Assembly (NCBI RefSeq): GCF_000020125.1
Contig: NC_010681.1
Span: forward strand, 3,100,001 to 3,164,000
DNA from: Paraburkholderia phytofirmans PsJN
Lineage (GTDB): Bacteria > Pseudomonadota > Gammaproteobacteria > Burkholderiales > Burkholderiaceae
Length of the DNA stretch: 64,000 nucleotides
Reading direction: 5' to 3'
Within the stretch, counting starts at the first letter, position 1. The number at the start of each line of letters is the position of its first letter. Under the pieces are notes generated by a model. That model did not search any database and was not told the origin of the DNA. It saw only the letters and a list, made by a program, of their open reading frames with translations. Positions 1 through 8,845 of the stretch are shown here, piece after piece. A program made the position numbers and the translations under genes.

Positions 1-31
1 GCAGGAATTCAACGGCGTTCTGGAAGAACAT
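1..31 (-). CDS. ABC transporter permease, first codons only
   Basis: The minus strand shows an ATG at 31 preceded by AAGGA about 9 bases upstream, then codons for MFFQNAVEFL before the window edge. It begins 30 bases after the stop of the periplasmic binding protein gene and on the same strand, which is where the inner-membrane permease of such an operon normally lies. The hydrophobic start fits a membrane protein of the amino-acid (HisM/GlnP) type, but ten residues cannot prove this. The identification is inferred from position. Confidence 0.5.
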   Translation of the reverse strand, partial: MFFQNAVEFL

Positions 32-60
32 GGCGGGCAGTCCTTATTCTGAAAACGGCG

Positions 61-825
61 TCATTCCACCTGCCACTTCTTGACGATCTGCGTGAGCGTG
101 CCGTCGGCCTTGATCTTTTTGATGCCGGCATTCAACTGCTCCAGCGTGGCCGTGTCGCCCTTGCGCACGACAAAGCACAACTGGCCTTTCACCGAAGGCT
201 GATATCCGCTGACGAGGCGCAGTTGCGGATTCGGATTGTGCTGAAGCTGATAGGCAATGATCGGATGATCGCCGAAGCCCGCTTTGATACGGCCCAATGC
301 GACGTCGCGCATGATGTCGGCGACCGAATCGTAAGTGCGGACTTCCTTGAAGATGCCCTTCTTGTTCAAGGCGTCGACGAACGCGGTGCCGACCTGCGCG
401 CCGACGATCTCGCCCTTGAGATCGTCCATGGACGTGTACTGACCTTTGTCGTCGGCGCGAACGATCAGGCCTTCGCCGTACGAATAGACCGTATCGGAGA
501 AATCGACGACCTGTTCGCGCGCTGGCGTCTTCAGCATGGCTGCTGAAATGATGTCGATCTTTTTGGTGGTCAGCGACGGAATCAGCGACGAGAACGTGGT
601 CTGCTCGATCTTCACATCGAAGCCCGCCGCCTTGCCCGTTGCCGTGATCGCATCGACCAGCAGCCCCTGGATCGAATTGCTCTTCACGTCGAGAAAGGTG
701 AACGGCACGCCGGTGGCCGTCGAACCGACCTCGTAGGTGGTGGCGGCAACCGACCAGGCCGGCGCGCCGGCGAGCAGCAATCCTGTTGCAAAGACACTAG
801 CGAAGCGTTTGGCGAACTGGAACAT
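61..825 (-). CDS. ABC transporter periplasmic substrate-binding protein, amino-acid type
   Basis: A 254-residue family 3 solute-binding protein, expected to capture an amino acid or similar small solute in the periplasm and deliver it to the permease that starts 30 bases downstream. The N-terminus is a Sec signal peptide (FAKRFASVFATGLLLAG, with a likely cut near SVAA). The mature part has the family pattern: FTFLDVKSNSIQGLLVDAI near the start, then KIDIISAAMLKTPAREQVVDF, then VGAQVGTAFVD before the second lobe. I chose the ATG at 825 because it puts the positive charges just before the hydrophobic core; an ATG four codons earlier is possible. The divergent IclR gene suggests substrate-dependent control. 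The substrate cannot be read from the sequence. Confidence 0.88.
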   Translation of the reverse strand: MFQFAKRFASVFATGLLLAGAPAWSVAATTYEVGSTATGVPFTFLDVKSNSIQGLLVDAITATGKAAGFDVKIEQTTFSSLIPSLTTKKIDIISAAMLKTPAREQVVDFSDTVYSYGEGLIVRADDKGQYTSMDDLKGEIVGAQVGTAFVDALNKKGIFKEVRTYDSVADIMRDVALGRIKAGFGDHPIIAYQLQHNPNPQLRLVSGYQPSVKGQLCFVVRKGDTATLEQLNAGIKKIKADGTLTQIVKKWQVE

Positions 826-886
826 GAGTCTCTCCACGGAGTTGGCGAGGGCCGACAGGAATATCGGCCACCATCGGTCTAACTAT

Positions 887-939
887 GATATTCGAATCAA
901 AAATATCGACTAACGGAAATTGCGTATCGATATTCGATA
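887..939. promoter_or_regulatory. Divergent promoter region with two AT-rich palindromes, candidate IclR operators
   Basis: The 154-base gap between the binding-protein gene and the IclR gene holds ATTCGAAT at 890-897, a perfect palindrome, and TATCGA-TAT-TCGATA at 925-939, with 6-base arms and a 3-base spacer. Both stand out in an otherwise GC-rich window. IclR-family proteins bind short AT-rich palindromes in divergent promoters, so these are sensible operator candidates. The assignment is inference. Confidence 0.45.
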
Positions 940-979
940 TGCTAGTCTCGATGCTACGCCTAAACAATTGGGTAATTCC

Positions 980-1804
980 ATGACACGCAAGACGCCCGAC
1001 GCGCCGCCGGAAGCCTCTCCGGAACCGGATGAGACGCCGGATGCGCTGTTCAATCAGTCGCTGGAGAAGGGAATCGCGGTGCTACGCGCGTTCAGCGCGC
1101 AGCGCCGGTCGATGACGCTGCCCGAAGTCGCGGAAGCGACGTCGATTACCAAAAGCTCTGCGCAGCGCATGATCTACACGCTGGAGAAGCTCGGCTACGT
1201 GAGAAAGCATCCGCGTACGAAGCGGTATCAGCTCGCGCCGCGTGTGATGCAAATCGGTTTCAACTATCTTGCCGCCGACACGCTGATCGACGTCGCCAAC
1301 CCGTTTCTGTCCGAACTCACCAATGTCACCGGGGAGACCACCAATCTGACCGAGCCGGACGGCGTCGACATGGTCTACGTTGCACGCTTCGTCTGTACGA
1401 AGTTCGTGCCCATTCATATGCCGATAGGCAGCCGTATTCCGATGTACTGCACGGCGTCGGGGCGGGCTTATCTCGCGGCGCTGCCGGACGACGAGTCACG
1501 CGCGCTGCTGGTGGCCAGCGATCGCGTGACGCACACGCAGTACACCGTCACGGATCTCGAGGAGATCGGCACGCGTCTTGTGCTTGGGCGGCGCAATGGT
1601 TATGCGTCGAACCGCGAGGAGTTGTTTATCGGCGATATGACCATCGCGGCGGCGGTGCTCGACGGCGAGCGCCGCCCGGTCGGCGCGGTTCACGTCGTCG
1701 CGCCGACGAGCCGCTGGACGCTGGCGGACGCCGAAGCGCGGCTGGCGCCGGCGGTGATCGATTGCGCGCGTGGTATCAGTAGTTCGATCAGGACACTGGT
1801 TTGA
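980..1804 (+). CDS. IclR family transcriptional regulator
   Basis: A 274-residue one-domain-plus-sensor regulator. The N-terminal winged helix-turn-helix covers roughly residues 28-90 (LEKGIAVLRAFSAQRRSMTL, then EVAEATSITKSSAQRMIYTL, the recognition helix). The rest is the GAF-like IclR effector domain, with YVARFVCTKFVPIHMPIGSR and the conserved YCTASGRAYLAAL segment. The frame is open back to a TTG at 920, but that would place the start inside the candidate operator; the ATG at 980 gives a normal IclR length and is preferred. It is divergent from the ABC uptake genes and probably controls them. The effector is unknown. Confidence 0.88.
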   Translation: MTRKTPDAPPEASPEPDETPDALFNQSLEKGIAVLRAFSAQRRSMTLPEVAEATSITKSSAQRMIYTLEKLGYVRKHPRTKRYQLAPRVMQIGFNYLAADTLIDVANPFLSELTNVTGETTNLTEPDGVDMVYVARFVCTKFVPIHMPIGSRIPMYCTASGRAYLAALPDDESRALLVASDRVTHTQYTVTDLEEIGTRLVLGRRNGYASNREELFIGDMTIAAAVLDGERRPVGAVHVVAPTSRWTLADAEARLAPAVIDCARGISSSIRTLV

Positions 1805-1848
1805 AATGACGTGTCGTGTGCGGCGCTTGGGGCTACGCTACAGAATGT

Positions 1849-2421
1849 TCACCGTAGCGTGACTGTGCTCGCATCCTGCTGGCCTGAAGAAGAAGCCGAC
1901 GGAAACACCATCCCTCCTTCGGCCTCGCTCCAGCGCGCGACCCATTCGGGCAACGCCGGCGATGACTGCGTCACGCCGGAAAGTTGCATCAGCTCGGCGG
2001 TCGTCACGACACCACCGCTTCGCTTCAGAAAGCGTGCTCGCACGACGGCCAGCGCGACTTGTGCATCGTCGCGCACGAAGCCTTGTTCGATGAAGATGTG
2101 TTTCTCATCCCAGCCGATCACACGGGTCCGAACGTCATAGCGATTGCCGAGTTCGAGCGAGCGGTGAAAACGCATCGTTTCCAGTGTGACGACCGGATAC
2201 CAGCCTTGTGCCTTCAATTGACGCCACAAGCCGCTGCGCATCATCAGATCGACGCGTGCCAGATCGAGGATCGTGAAATAACGGCCGTTGTTCATGTGAA
2301 GCAATACATCCAGGTCATTCAACCAGACGCGAAACGGCGTGACGCACGTATCGAGCACATGCAAGCGGCTGCGGCGACGGCTGGTGAATATCAGAAGCAA
2401 CAAACGAAGTAGCAGACTCAT
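1849..2421 (-). CDS. Thioesterase-like (hot-dog fold) protein
   Basis: A 190-residue protein with a hydrophobic N-terminal stretch (SLLLRLLLLIF) that may anchor it in the membrane, followed by an acyl-CoA thioesterase-type hot-dog domain. The segment VWLNDLDVLLHMNNGRYFTI near residue 33 matches the 4HBT pattern in which an aspartate and an asparagine flank the first helix; TLETMRFHRSLELG and VRTRVIGWDEKHIFIEQ are the expected central strands. This type is found in bacteria and as THEM6-like proteins in animals, usually with unknown substrate. It stands alone, convergent with the IclR gene and downstream of the integration scar. Confidence 0.78.
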   Translation of the reverse strand: MSLLLRLLLLIFTSRRRSRLHVLDTCVTPFRVWLNDLDVLLHMNNGRYFTILDLARVDLMMRSGLWRQLKAQGWYPVVTLETMRFHRSLELGNRYDVRTRVIGWDEKHIFIEQGFVRDDAQVALAVVRARFLKRSGGVVTTAELMQLSGVTQSSPALPEWVARWSEAEGGMVFPSASSSGQQDASTVTLR

Positions 2422-2622
2422 GCGAAAACCCGTTGATCATGACGCGCCGCGCGCGGCGGGCAAACGTGCATGGTAGACGCGCGCGTGGGAGACGGGACGC
2501 GGGTGATGGGCAAATCTATAGAGCGCCTATTCGAAAACGAGCGGCTGCGGTTGAAGCGCTCGTCGCAACTTCGCGCACTGGCTTGCTCCGGGTCGAGCGA
2601 GCCGGGGCCGAGCCTCTCCCCC

Positions 2623-2760
2623 TCAATCATCCGCTGACGGACTACGCGACGTCTCCTTGCTCGCCAGCATCGCCACGAGCGCGACGCCCGCCGCGCCGAT
2701 CAACCGCGTGGCGACGAGCGGCATCGTCTTGCGGCCGGCCCGGTCGGAGAGTTTCCGCAT
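2623..2760 (-). pseudogene. C-terminal remnant of an MFS transporter
   Basis: An open stretch of 45 codons reads MRKLSDRAGRKTMPLVATRL and then a hydrophobic segment (IGAAGVALVAMLASKETSR) before a TGA. The motif LSDRAGRK is the cytoplasmic loop signature of the major facilitator superfamily (G-x-LSDRxGRK), and a tail ending in ETSR is typical of the last helix of such permeases. Everything in between and all the N-terminal helices are missing, so this is a deletion remnant. Its first codon overlaps the stop of the integrase remnant (TAATG), which marks the deletion junction. Confidence 0.6.
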
Positions 2761-3040
2761 TAGAAAAGCGGTTGATATTTATTCGTGGGCAGCGTGAGAT
2801 CGTAGGAGACGATAACCGCTTCGAATTTTCGTTGATATTCAGCGATGAGGGCGTGCGCCTTCGCAGCCGCTTCGTTACAGTCTGAGGTGCCCAGGCTTTT
2901 GCGATAGGCATCGACGGCGTACTTACCATTCGCTTGGCGGGGCCATGGATGTTCACATCTTTGGGCACAACAATGCGCAGGTGGCACACGGAACCGCGAA
3001 GGCTAACGCCAGCAGGAAGAGTAACGGGCATGTCGGTCAT
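2760..3040 (-). pseudogene. Frameshifted N-terminal remnant of a phage-type integrase
   Basis: Two overlapping minus-strand frames together spell the N-terminal domain of a tyrosine integrase. The first (from ATG 3040) reads PVTLPAGVSLRGSVCHLRIV then VPKDVNIHGPAK. The second, after a shift near 2940, reads NGKYAVDAYRKSLGTSDCNE then AAAKAHALIAEYQRKF. The order 'RGS-x-xLRxxVPKDV ... xxRKSLGTSDxxEAxxxA' is the DUF6538-type start of island integrases. The catalytic domain is gone; the frame stops at 2760 against an MFS remnant. The start lies about 125 bases beyond the 3' end of tRNA-Pro, the classic place for an island integrase. Confidence 0.68.
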
Positions 3041-3095
3041 CTCCGTAGATTCGCACAGCGGATTGACACACTCCACAGACACAGCCGTAAACGAG

Positions 3096-3154
3096 AAAGC
3101 CCGGTGAGCCTTGTCAGCATTGGCTTCTCCAATACTGGCTTGACTTACCGGGCT
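3096..3154 (-). terminator. Stem-loop after tRNA-Pro, probable terminator
   Basis: On the minus strand, AGCCCGGT (3154-3147) pairs with ACCGGGCT (3105-3098), followed by TTTCTCGTTT. The long interior can form a second stem, ATTGG/CCAAT. It lies 9 bases past the tRNA 3' end, at the expected end of the thrS-to-tRNA transcription unit. Confidence 0.6.
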
Positions 3155-3161
3155 ATGTCTC

Positions 3162-3239
<78 letters not shown>

Positions 3240-3302
3240 AACAGCACAAAATTATAACAGACACTTTATTCGATTAGAACCGCCATCTGCCAACAAAGGC
3301 GA

Positions 3303-3716
3303 CTAGTGCCCCAACAAATCGATTACGTGCAGCAATTCTTTACGCAACTGCTCGACGTCCACCGCCGCGGCTGCAGTGGTTGCCGCCGGCACCACGGCGC
3401 CCTCGCCTTCATCGACCAGATCGCCCGGCGCACCGTGCGCCCCGCCGCCGTGTGAATCGAGCCGGTTGCGCGCGCCGTTGATCGTGAAACCCTGCTCATA
3501 CAACAACTCACGAATCCGCCGGATCAACAGCACCTCGTGATGCTGGTAGTAGCGACGATTGCCGCGCCGCTTGACCGGCCTCAACTGCGTGAACTCCTGT
3601 TCCCAGTAGCGCAGGACATGCGGTTTCACACCGCATAGTTCGCTGACCTCACCAATCGTGAAGTAGCGCTTCGCCGGAATCGGAGGCAAGACGACTTTTT
3701 CGATCGTCGCTGTCAT
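3303..3716 (-). CDS. MerR family regulator of the ihfA-downstream type
   Basis: A 137-residue protein with a MerR winged-helix domain at residues 17-85: [20 protein letters not shown], then WEQEF and the wing [19 protein letters not shown]. The family signature of a short C-terminal tail without a cysteine-rich metal site is seen here; the tail is Ala/Val rich and may form a short dimer helix. It is the gene that follows ihfA in most beta- and gamma-proteobacteria and is likely cotranscribed with it, 46 bases downstream. Its targets are not known from sequence. The ATG at 3716 is the only reasonable start. Confidence 0.88.
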   Translation of the reverse strand: MTATIEKVVLPPIPAKRYFTIGEVSELCGVKPHVLRYWEQEFTQLRPVKRRGNRRYYQHHEVLLIRRIRELLYEQGFTINGARNRLDSHGGGAHGAPGDLVDEGEGAVVPAATTAAAAVDVEQLRKELLHVIDLLGH

Positions 3717-3762
3717 CGTCAGTTAGCCGTCGTGGTGGGTTGCGCAGGAACGCGCCAGTCGG

Positions 3763-4173
3763 TTAGCGCGTGAAGCTCGCTTCAGCGCCGTTCTCGACCA
3801 GTGCTTTCAGCTTTTGACTTGCATGGAACGTCACAACACGGCGCGCGGCGATCGGAATCGCCTCGCCGGTCTTCGGGTTTCTGCCGGGACGCTGGGGTTT
3901 GTCGCGCAACTGAAAGTTGCCGAACCCCGACAGCTTCACGCTGTCGCCACTCTCCAGCGCGTCGCGGATCACCTCGAAAAACGCTTCGACCATGTCTTTC
4001 GCTTCCCGCTTGTTGAGTCCGACATTGTCGAACAGCAACTCAGCAAGTTCCGCCTTGGTAAGCGTCGGCGTTTCAGTGGAAACGACGGCGGGTGATGTCG
4101 GAATTTCGCGAATCATGGCGCTGCGTTGCGCCGTAAGAAGGGCTTCGAAATCACTCGAGTTCATTTCATTCAT
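3763..4173 (-). CDS. ihfA: Integration host factor subunit alpha
   Basis: DNA-bending protein of the HU/IHF family, partner of IHF-beta in a heterodimer that compacts DNA and assists recombination and promoter architecture. The core begins at [20 protein letters not shown], continues through [20 protein letters not shown] and [20 protein letters not shown] (the arm with the intercalating proline), and ends with [15 protein letters not shown]. It carries an N-terminal extension of about 36 residues before the core, which I know as a Burkholderia-type feature. The ATG at 4173 is chosen; ATG 4164 or TTG 4194 remain possible, and none has a good ribosome site. It follows pheT by 69 bases, as in E. 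coli. Confidence 0.95.
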   Translation of the reverse strand: MNEMNSSDFEALLTAQRSAMIREIPTSPAVVSTETPTLTKAELAELLFDNVGLNKREAKDMVEAFFEVIRDALESGDSVKLSGFGNFQLRDKPQRPGRNPKTGEAIPIAARRVVTFHASQKLKALVENGAEASFTR

Positions 4174-4242
4174 ATCTATCAAATGGCGCGCCAAGCAGAA
4201 AACAATGGATGCGGAAACAGCCGTGCAATTGTTAAATGCGGG

Positions 4243-6678
4243 TTATCCGCGCAACCGTGCGCCATATACTCGAGCCAGACGTTCCACCAGAGTTTGAATA
4301 GCCAGATCGACCGTTTCATCCTGAAGGGTTCCGCCAGTATCTTGCAAGGTCACACGGAACGCAAGGCTTTTCTCGTGAGCGCCCAGACCACCGGAAGTGT
4401 TTGATTTTGGACGGAATTCGTCGAAAAGCACAACCTTCTGAACAGTCTTGCAGGCGGGTTCGGACTGGGCCTTCTGAAGCTCATCCAGCAGTGCCTGAGC
4501 CTCGATTTTCTGATCGACGACCACCGCAATATCACGACGCACCGGCTGAAATTTAGACACCTCAGACGGAATGGGCAATACGCGCTGCATTAATGCTTCC
4601 GCTTCGATTTCAAACAGAATCGGCGCAAGCGGTAAATCATATTTTTGCATCCAGCGCGGATGCAATTCGCCAATCCAGCCAACTGCGCGGCCATTCAGTT
4701 CGATACGCGCGCTGCGTCCCGGATGCAATGCCGGATGTTCCGCTTTAACGAAGCGCGCGACCGCCGGTGCCAGCACGGCTTCCAGATCGCCCTTCACGTC
4801 GAAGTAGTCGACCGTGCGCGTCGCCGCGCCCCACTGCTCTTCGAGCGCGGGACCGTACGCGAGGGCGCCGATCATTTTCGGCTGCGCGAAACCTTCGACT
4901 GTCAGCTCGCCGGCCTTGATCGACGGATCGTGCAGGAACACGCGGCCGGCTTCGAACACGCGCACGCGATCCGCCGCGCGGCGGTTCAGATTCGTACGCA
5001 GCACGTGGATCAGGCTGCCGAACAGCGTGGTGCGCATCACCGACAACTGGCTTGCAATCGGGTTCAGCAAACGTACCGGCTTGTCGTTGCCGGCAAAGTC
5101 CTGCTCCCACTCCGCATCGACGAAACTGAAGTTCACCGTTTCCGCGTAGTCGCGCGCGGCGAGCGCGTGACGGATCACGTGGATCGAGCGCTGCGTTTCG
5201 TTGGTCGCGCGCATTTCGCTGGTCGCGACCGGCGGACGCGCCGGAATTTTCTCGAAGCCATAGATGCGCGCGACTTCTTCGATCAGGTCTTCTTCGATTT
5301 CGATATCGAAGCGATACGACGGCGGCATCACCGAGAACGTGTCTTCACTGCGCTCGAACGACAGGCCGAGGCGCGTGAAAATCTGCGCGATTTCGTCGGC
5401 GTCGATCTTGATGCCGATGATGCGATTCGCACGCGACACACGCATCTTCACGGGCTCGCGCTTCGGCACGTTGACGATCTGATCGTCGACCGGACCGGCT
5501 TCGCCGCCGCAGATGTCGAGAATCAGTTGCGTGATGCGTTCGATATGTTCGACGGTGGTCGCGTAGTCGACGCCGCGCTCGAAGCGATGGCCGGCGTCGG
5601 TCGAGAAGTTGTATTTGCGCGAGCGGCCGCGGATGCTGTCGGGCCACCAGAAGGCGGCTTCGAGATAGATGTTGGTGGTGTCGAGCGTGACGGCCGTGCT
5701 GTCGCCGCCCATGATGCCCGCGAGACTTTCGATGTGCTGCTCATCGGCGATCACGCCGACGGTTTCATCGAGCTCGACGGTATTGCCGTTCAGCAGCTTG
5801 AGCGTCTCGCCCTTACGGCCCCAGCGAACGTCCATGCCACCGTGGATCTTGTCCAGATCGAACACGTGCGACGGACGGCCCAACTCGAGCATCACATAGT
5901 TCGAGATATCGACGAGCGCGGAGATGCTGCGCTGACCCGAACGCTCCAGACGCTCGACCATCCAATGCGGTGACTTGGCGTGTGCATTCACGCCACGAAT
6001 CACGCGACCCGAGAACCGGCCGCACAGATCAGGCGCCGAGATTTTGACGGGCAGCGTCTCGTTGAGTTTGACTTCGACCGGTTTGATTTCCAACGGACGC
6101 AACGGCGCGCCGGTAATTGCCGAGGTCTCGCGCGCCACGCCGAACACCGACAGGCAGTCTGCCTTGTTCGGCGTCAGCTTGATTTCGAAAACCGTGTCGT
6201 CGAGATTGAGCGTTTCGCGGATGTCCTGGCCGATCGGCGTATCTTCCGGCAGGATCATCAGGCCGCTATGATCTTCGGAGAGCTTCAGTTCGCGTGCCGA
6301 GCACAGCATGCCCTGGCTTTCCACGCCGCGCAGCTTCGAGAGCTTGATCGCGAACGGCGCGCCGCCTTCTTCGGCGGGCGGCAGTTGCGCGCCCACCAAC
6401 GCGACCGGCACCTTGATGCCCGGCGCCACGTTCGGCGCACCGCACACGATGTTCAGCGTCGCGCCCGTGCCGGCGTCGACCTGACACACGTTGAGCTTGT
6501 CCGCGTCCGGGTGCTTGACGACTTCCAGCACCTGGCCGACAACGATCTTCGAGGTCGGCGGCGCGGCCGGCCGCAGGTCTTCGACTTCGAGACCCGCCAT
6601 CGTCAACGCGTGCGACAGTTCGTTGGTCGTCAGTTGCGGGTCGACAAAGGTTCTCAGCCAGGATTCCGGGAATTGCAT
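4243..6678 (-). CDS. pheT: Phenylalanine--tRNA ligase beta subunit
   Basis: The 811-residue beta chain of the alpha2-beta2 phenylalanyl-tRNA synthetase. It starts with [14 protein letters not shown], then an OB-fold tRNA-binding domain ([20 protein letters not shown]), the B3/B4 editing region ([20 protein letters not shown]), the B5 domain ([17 protein letters not shown]) and the C-terminal anticodon-binding domain ([20 protein letters not shown]). The length is close to the 795 residues of the E. coli protein. It follows pheS after an unusually long 162-base gap that holds a large inverted repeat, and precedes ihfA. Confidence 0.98.
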   Translation of the reverse strand: MQFPESWLRTFVDPQLTTNELSHALTMAGLEVEDLRPAAPPTSKIVVGQVLEVVKHPDADKLNVCQVDAGTGATLNIVCGAPNVAPGIKVPVALVGAQLPPAEEGGAPFAIKLSKLRGVESQGMLCSARELKLSEDHSGLMILPEDTPIGQDIRETLNLDDTVFEIKLTPNKADCLSVFGVARETSAITGAPLRPLEIKPVEVKLNETLPVKISAPDLCGRFSGRVIRGVNAHAKSPHWMVERLERSGQRSISALVDISNYVMLELGRPSHVFDLDKIHGGMDVRWGRKGETLKLLNGNTVELDETVGVIADEQHIESLAGIMGGDSTAVTLDTTNIYLEAAFWWPDSIRGRSRKYNFSTDAGHRFERGVDYATTVEHIERITQLILDICGGEAGPVDDQIVNVPKREPVKMRVSRANRIIGIKIDADEIAQIFTRLGLSFERSEDTFSVMPPSYRFDIEIEEDLIEEVARIYGFEKIPARPPVATSEMRATNETQRSIHVIRHALAARDYAETVNFSFVDAEWEQDFAGNDKPVRLLNPIASQLSVMRTTLFGSLIHVLRTNLNRRAADRVRVFEAGRVFLHDPSIKAGELTVEGFAQPKMIGALAYGPALEEQWGAATRTVDYFDVKGDLEAVLAPAVARFVKAEHPALHPGRSARIELNGRAVGWIGELHPRWMQKYDLPLAPILFEIEAEALMQRVLPIPSEVSKFQPVRRDIAVVVDQKIEAQALLDELQKAQSEPACKTVQKVVLFDEFRPKSNTSGGLGAHEKSLAFRVTLQDTGGTLQDETVDLAIQTLVERLARVYGARLRG

Positions 6679-6714
6679 GGTTCTGTGTACGTTCTGATCA
6701 GGTTAGGTCCACGT

Positions 6715-6772
6715 CCGGCAATGTTTCGACTCGGCGCGCTGTTCATGCGAGCGATTCATCGAACATTGCCGG
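6715..6772. repeat. Inverted repeat in the pheS-pheT gap
   Basis: CCGGCAATGTTTCGA at 6715-6729 pairs with TCGAACATTGCCGG at 6759-6772, leaving one bulged base and a 29-base loop. It sits in the 162 bases between pheS and pheT, two genes usually only a few bases apart. There is no T-tract after it, so it looks like an RNA-processing or stability element and not a terminator. Function is unknown. Confidence 0.6.
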
Positions 6773-6840
6773 GGACGCTGTGGCGGCATGTACTGCATAC
6801 CTTGCCGCACTCTATGCTCGTCGCGTTCGACCGCGCCGGT

Positions 6841-7854
6841 TCAGGCGAATTGACGCAGGAAACGCAGGTCGTTTTCGAAGAACAGACGCAGGTCTTGCAC
6901 GCCATAACGCAACATGGTGAGCCGCTCGAGGCCGCTGCCGAAAGCAAAGCCGATGTAACGGTCCGGGTCGAGGCCCATGTTGCGGATCACCGTGGGGTGA
7001 ACCTGGCCCGAGCCCGAAATTTCGAGCCATTTGCCGGCGTTCTTGCCCGTTTCGAACAACATGTCGATCTCGGCCGACGGTTCGGTGAACGGAAAATACG
7101 ACGGACGGAAGCGCACGAGAATGTCGTCGCGCTCGAAGAACTTCTTGAGGAAGTCGGTGTAGACGCCCTTCAGATCCGCGAAGCTGATGTTCTCGTCGAT
7201 CCACAGGCCTTCGACCTGGTTGAACATCGGCGAATGCGTCGCGTCGCTGTCCACGCGATACGTGCGGCCCGGCACGATCACCTTGATAGGCGGCGTGTTG
7301 GTGCGCGCGTAGCGAACCTGCATCGGGCTGGTATGCGTGCGCAGCAGCAGTTGGCGGCCGTCGGCATCTTTGCCGTCGACGTAGAAGGTGTCCTGCATGG
7401 AACGCGCCGGATGATTTTCCGGGCTGTTCAGCGAGGTGAAGTTGTACCAGTCGGTTTCGATTTCGGGGCCGTCGGCCACGTCGAATCCAATCGTACGGAA
7501 AATCTGTTCGACCCGCTCCCACGTGCGCATCACCGGGTGCAGGCTGCCTGCGCCGGTGCCGCGGCCCGGCAGCGTCACGTCGATGGCTTCAGCGGCGAGG
7601 CGCTGATTCAGCAGCACGTCGGCCAGCGCCTGACGGCGCGCGGTCAGTGCGGCTTCCACTTGTTGCTTGACGAGGTTGATCCGTGCGCCTTCGGACTTGC
7701 GCGTTTCGGGATCGAGTTTGCCGAGGCCCTTCAATAGCTCGGTCAGCGCACCCGATTTGCCGAGAAAGCGTGCTTTCTCGTTCTCGAGGGTGGTGACGTC
7801 GGAGGCTTCTGCGAAGGCTTTTTGCGCGTCGGCGACAATCTGGTCCAGATCCAT
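6841..7854 (-). CDS. pheS: Phenylalanine--tRNA ligase alpha subunit
   Basis: The 337-residue catalytic chain of phenylalanyl-tRNA synthetase. The N-terminal coiled coil (residues 1-85) binds tRNA; the class II catalytic core follows, with motif 1 near [20 protein letters not shown], motif 2 near [20 protein letters not shown] and motif 3 in [34 protein letters not shown] is the ATP site and the segment around FTEPSAEID binds phenylalanine. I chose ATG 7854 ([11 protein letters not shown]) because it matches the family start; the frame is open 19 codons further. A strong hairpin lies just upstream, between this gene and rplT. Confidence 0.98.
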   Translation of the reverse strand: MDLDQIVADAQKAFAEASDVTTLENEKARFLGKSGALTELLKGLGKLDPETRKSEGARINLVKQQVEAALTARRQALADVLLNQRLAAEAIDVTLPGRGTGAGSLHPVMRTWERVEQIFRTIGFDVADGPEIETDWYNFTSLNSPENHPARSMQDTFYVDGKDADGRQLLLRTHTSPMQVRYARTNTPPIKVIVPGRTYRVDSDATHSPMFNQVEGLWIDENISFADLKGVYTDFLKKFFERDDILVRFRPSYFPFTEPSAEIDMLFETGKNAGKWLEISGSGQVHPTVIRNMGLDPDRYIGFAFGSGLERLTMLRYGVQDLRLFFENDLRFLRQFA

Positions 7855-7909
7855 TGATCCCATCATTTCAACGTCAGTGTTCAATCGAAGCAAAACTGGT
7901 TCTACCAAC

Positions 7910-7941
7910 AAAAACGGGGCTCGGTGAGGAGCCCCGTTTTT
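7910..7941 (-). terminator. Strong hairpin with T-tract between rplT and pheS (terminator or attenuator)
   Basis: AAAACGGGGCTC and GAGCCCCGTTTT form a 12-base-pair perfect stem (7911-7922 with 7929-7940), extended by one A-T pair, with a 6-base loop. On the minus strand it ends in GTTTTTG. It could act on either strand. On the minus strand a copy of CTCGGTGA at 7958-7951, just before it, is complementary to the loop and first arm bases (TCACCGAG, 7927-7920), so an alternative pairing exists. It would separate ribosomal-protein from synthetase expression. E. coli has a leader-peptide attenuator at this place, but no phenylalanine-rich leader is visible here. Confidence 0.8.
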
Positions 7942-8012
7942 GCTGCAGCGTCACCGAGACTACCGGATGTTCGCTGCAACGAACCACGCAGTTTTAATTG
8001 CCAGAAGCGCAA

Positions 8013-8372
8013 TCAGGCTGCAACGGCGGCTTTCACCTGCTGAACGATCGCAGCAAAAGCAGCCTTGTCGAACACAGCCATGTCGGCCAGCACCTTGCGG
8101 TCGAGTTCGATCGAAGCCTTCTTCAGGCCGTTGATGAACACGCTGTACGTCATGTCGTGCTGACGCACCGCCGCGTTGATACGCGTGATCCACAATGCAC
8201 GGAACACACGCTTCTTGTTGCGGCGATCGCGGTAGGCGTATTGGCCTGCACGCATGACCGCCTGCTTGGCGATGCGATAGACGTTATTGCGACGGCCGCG
8301 GTAACCCTTGGCCAGCTTGATGATCTTCTTGTGACGGGCCCGTGCGGTAACCCCACGTTTTACTCGAGGCAT
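8013..8372 (-). CDS. rplT: 50S ribosomal protein L20
   Basis: 119 residues starting [20 protein letters not shown], with the standard L20 pattern [20 protein letters not shown] and the C-terminal globular half ([20 protein letters not shown]). L20 is an early assembly protein of the large subunit and in E. coli represses translation of its own operon. An AGGAG ribosome site precedes the ATG at 8372. It follows rpmI by 29 bases, in the usual infC-rpmI-rplT order. Confidence 0.98.
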
Positions 8373-8401
8373 GTCTTGCTCCTATGAGTGTCGGTTAAGG
8401 G

Positions 8402-8599
8402 TTAAGCGAACGGCAGCATTGCGCGCACGGAGTTCATATCTGCATCATGAACTGCCGTCGAACCGCGCAAATGGCGTTTGTTCTTGGTGGTCTTCTTGGT
8501 AAGAATGTGGCGCTTGAAGGCTTGACCGCGCTTGACGGTACCGCCCGGACGCACCACGAAGCGCTTTGCAGCACTCTTCTTGGTCTTCATCTTCGGCAT
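8402..8599 (-). CDS. rpmI: 50S ribosomal protein L35
   Basis: 65 residues beginning [20 protein letters not shown] and continuing with [20 protein letters not shown], the lysine-rich sequence of L35. The reading frame is open far upstream (to 8821), but the ATG at 8599 gives the exact L35 start and length. The 246 bases between infC and this gene are longer than in E. coli and may hold a regulatory structure; no start or motif was recognised there. Confidence 0.97.
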   Translation of the reverse strand: MPKMKTKKSAAKRFVVRPGGTVKRGQAFKRHILTKKTTKNKRHLRGSTAVHDADMNSVRAMLPFA

Positions 8600-8845
8600 G
8601 ACAACTCCATTATTTGATGGATATGGGTGTGCGGTCGGCCATTGGCCATTACCCGCCCTTCGAAACCCACTCCACTTGGTATGCAGACCGCCTGAACTGC
8701 CGACAGCCGCTTTTCGGGAAACGACGCGCATTGTACACACGTCGTTCCGAAACCTGCTGACACAGCACCGGACACCCGGCGCCGCGTCGTTCAATCTTTT
8801 CACAAACAGAACGCGCGCCACACGGCGCGCCGCTGCTCTGATTGC

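Noticed and set aside
4645..7737. Long plus-strand open frames (442 and 585 codons) opposite pheT and pheS
   Set aside because: They are Arg/His/Val-rich mirror frames of high-GC genes, without ribosome sites or motifs; pheT and pheS are certain on the other strand.
7942..8012. A phenylalanine leader peptide for attenuation of pheST
   Set aside because: No short frame with repeated Phe codons and a ribosome site exists between rplT and the hairpin.
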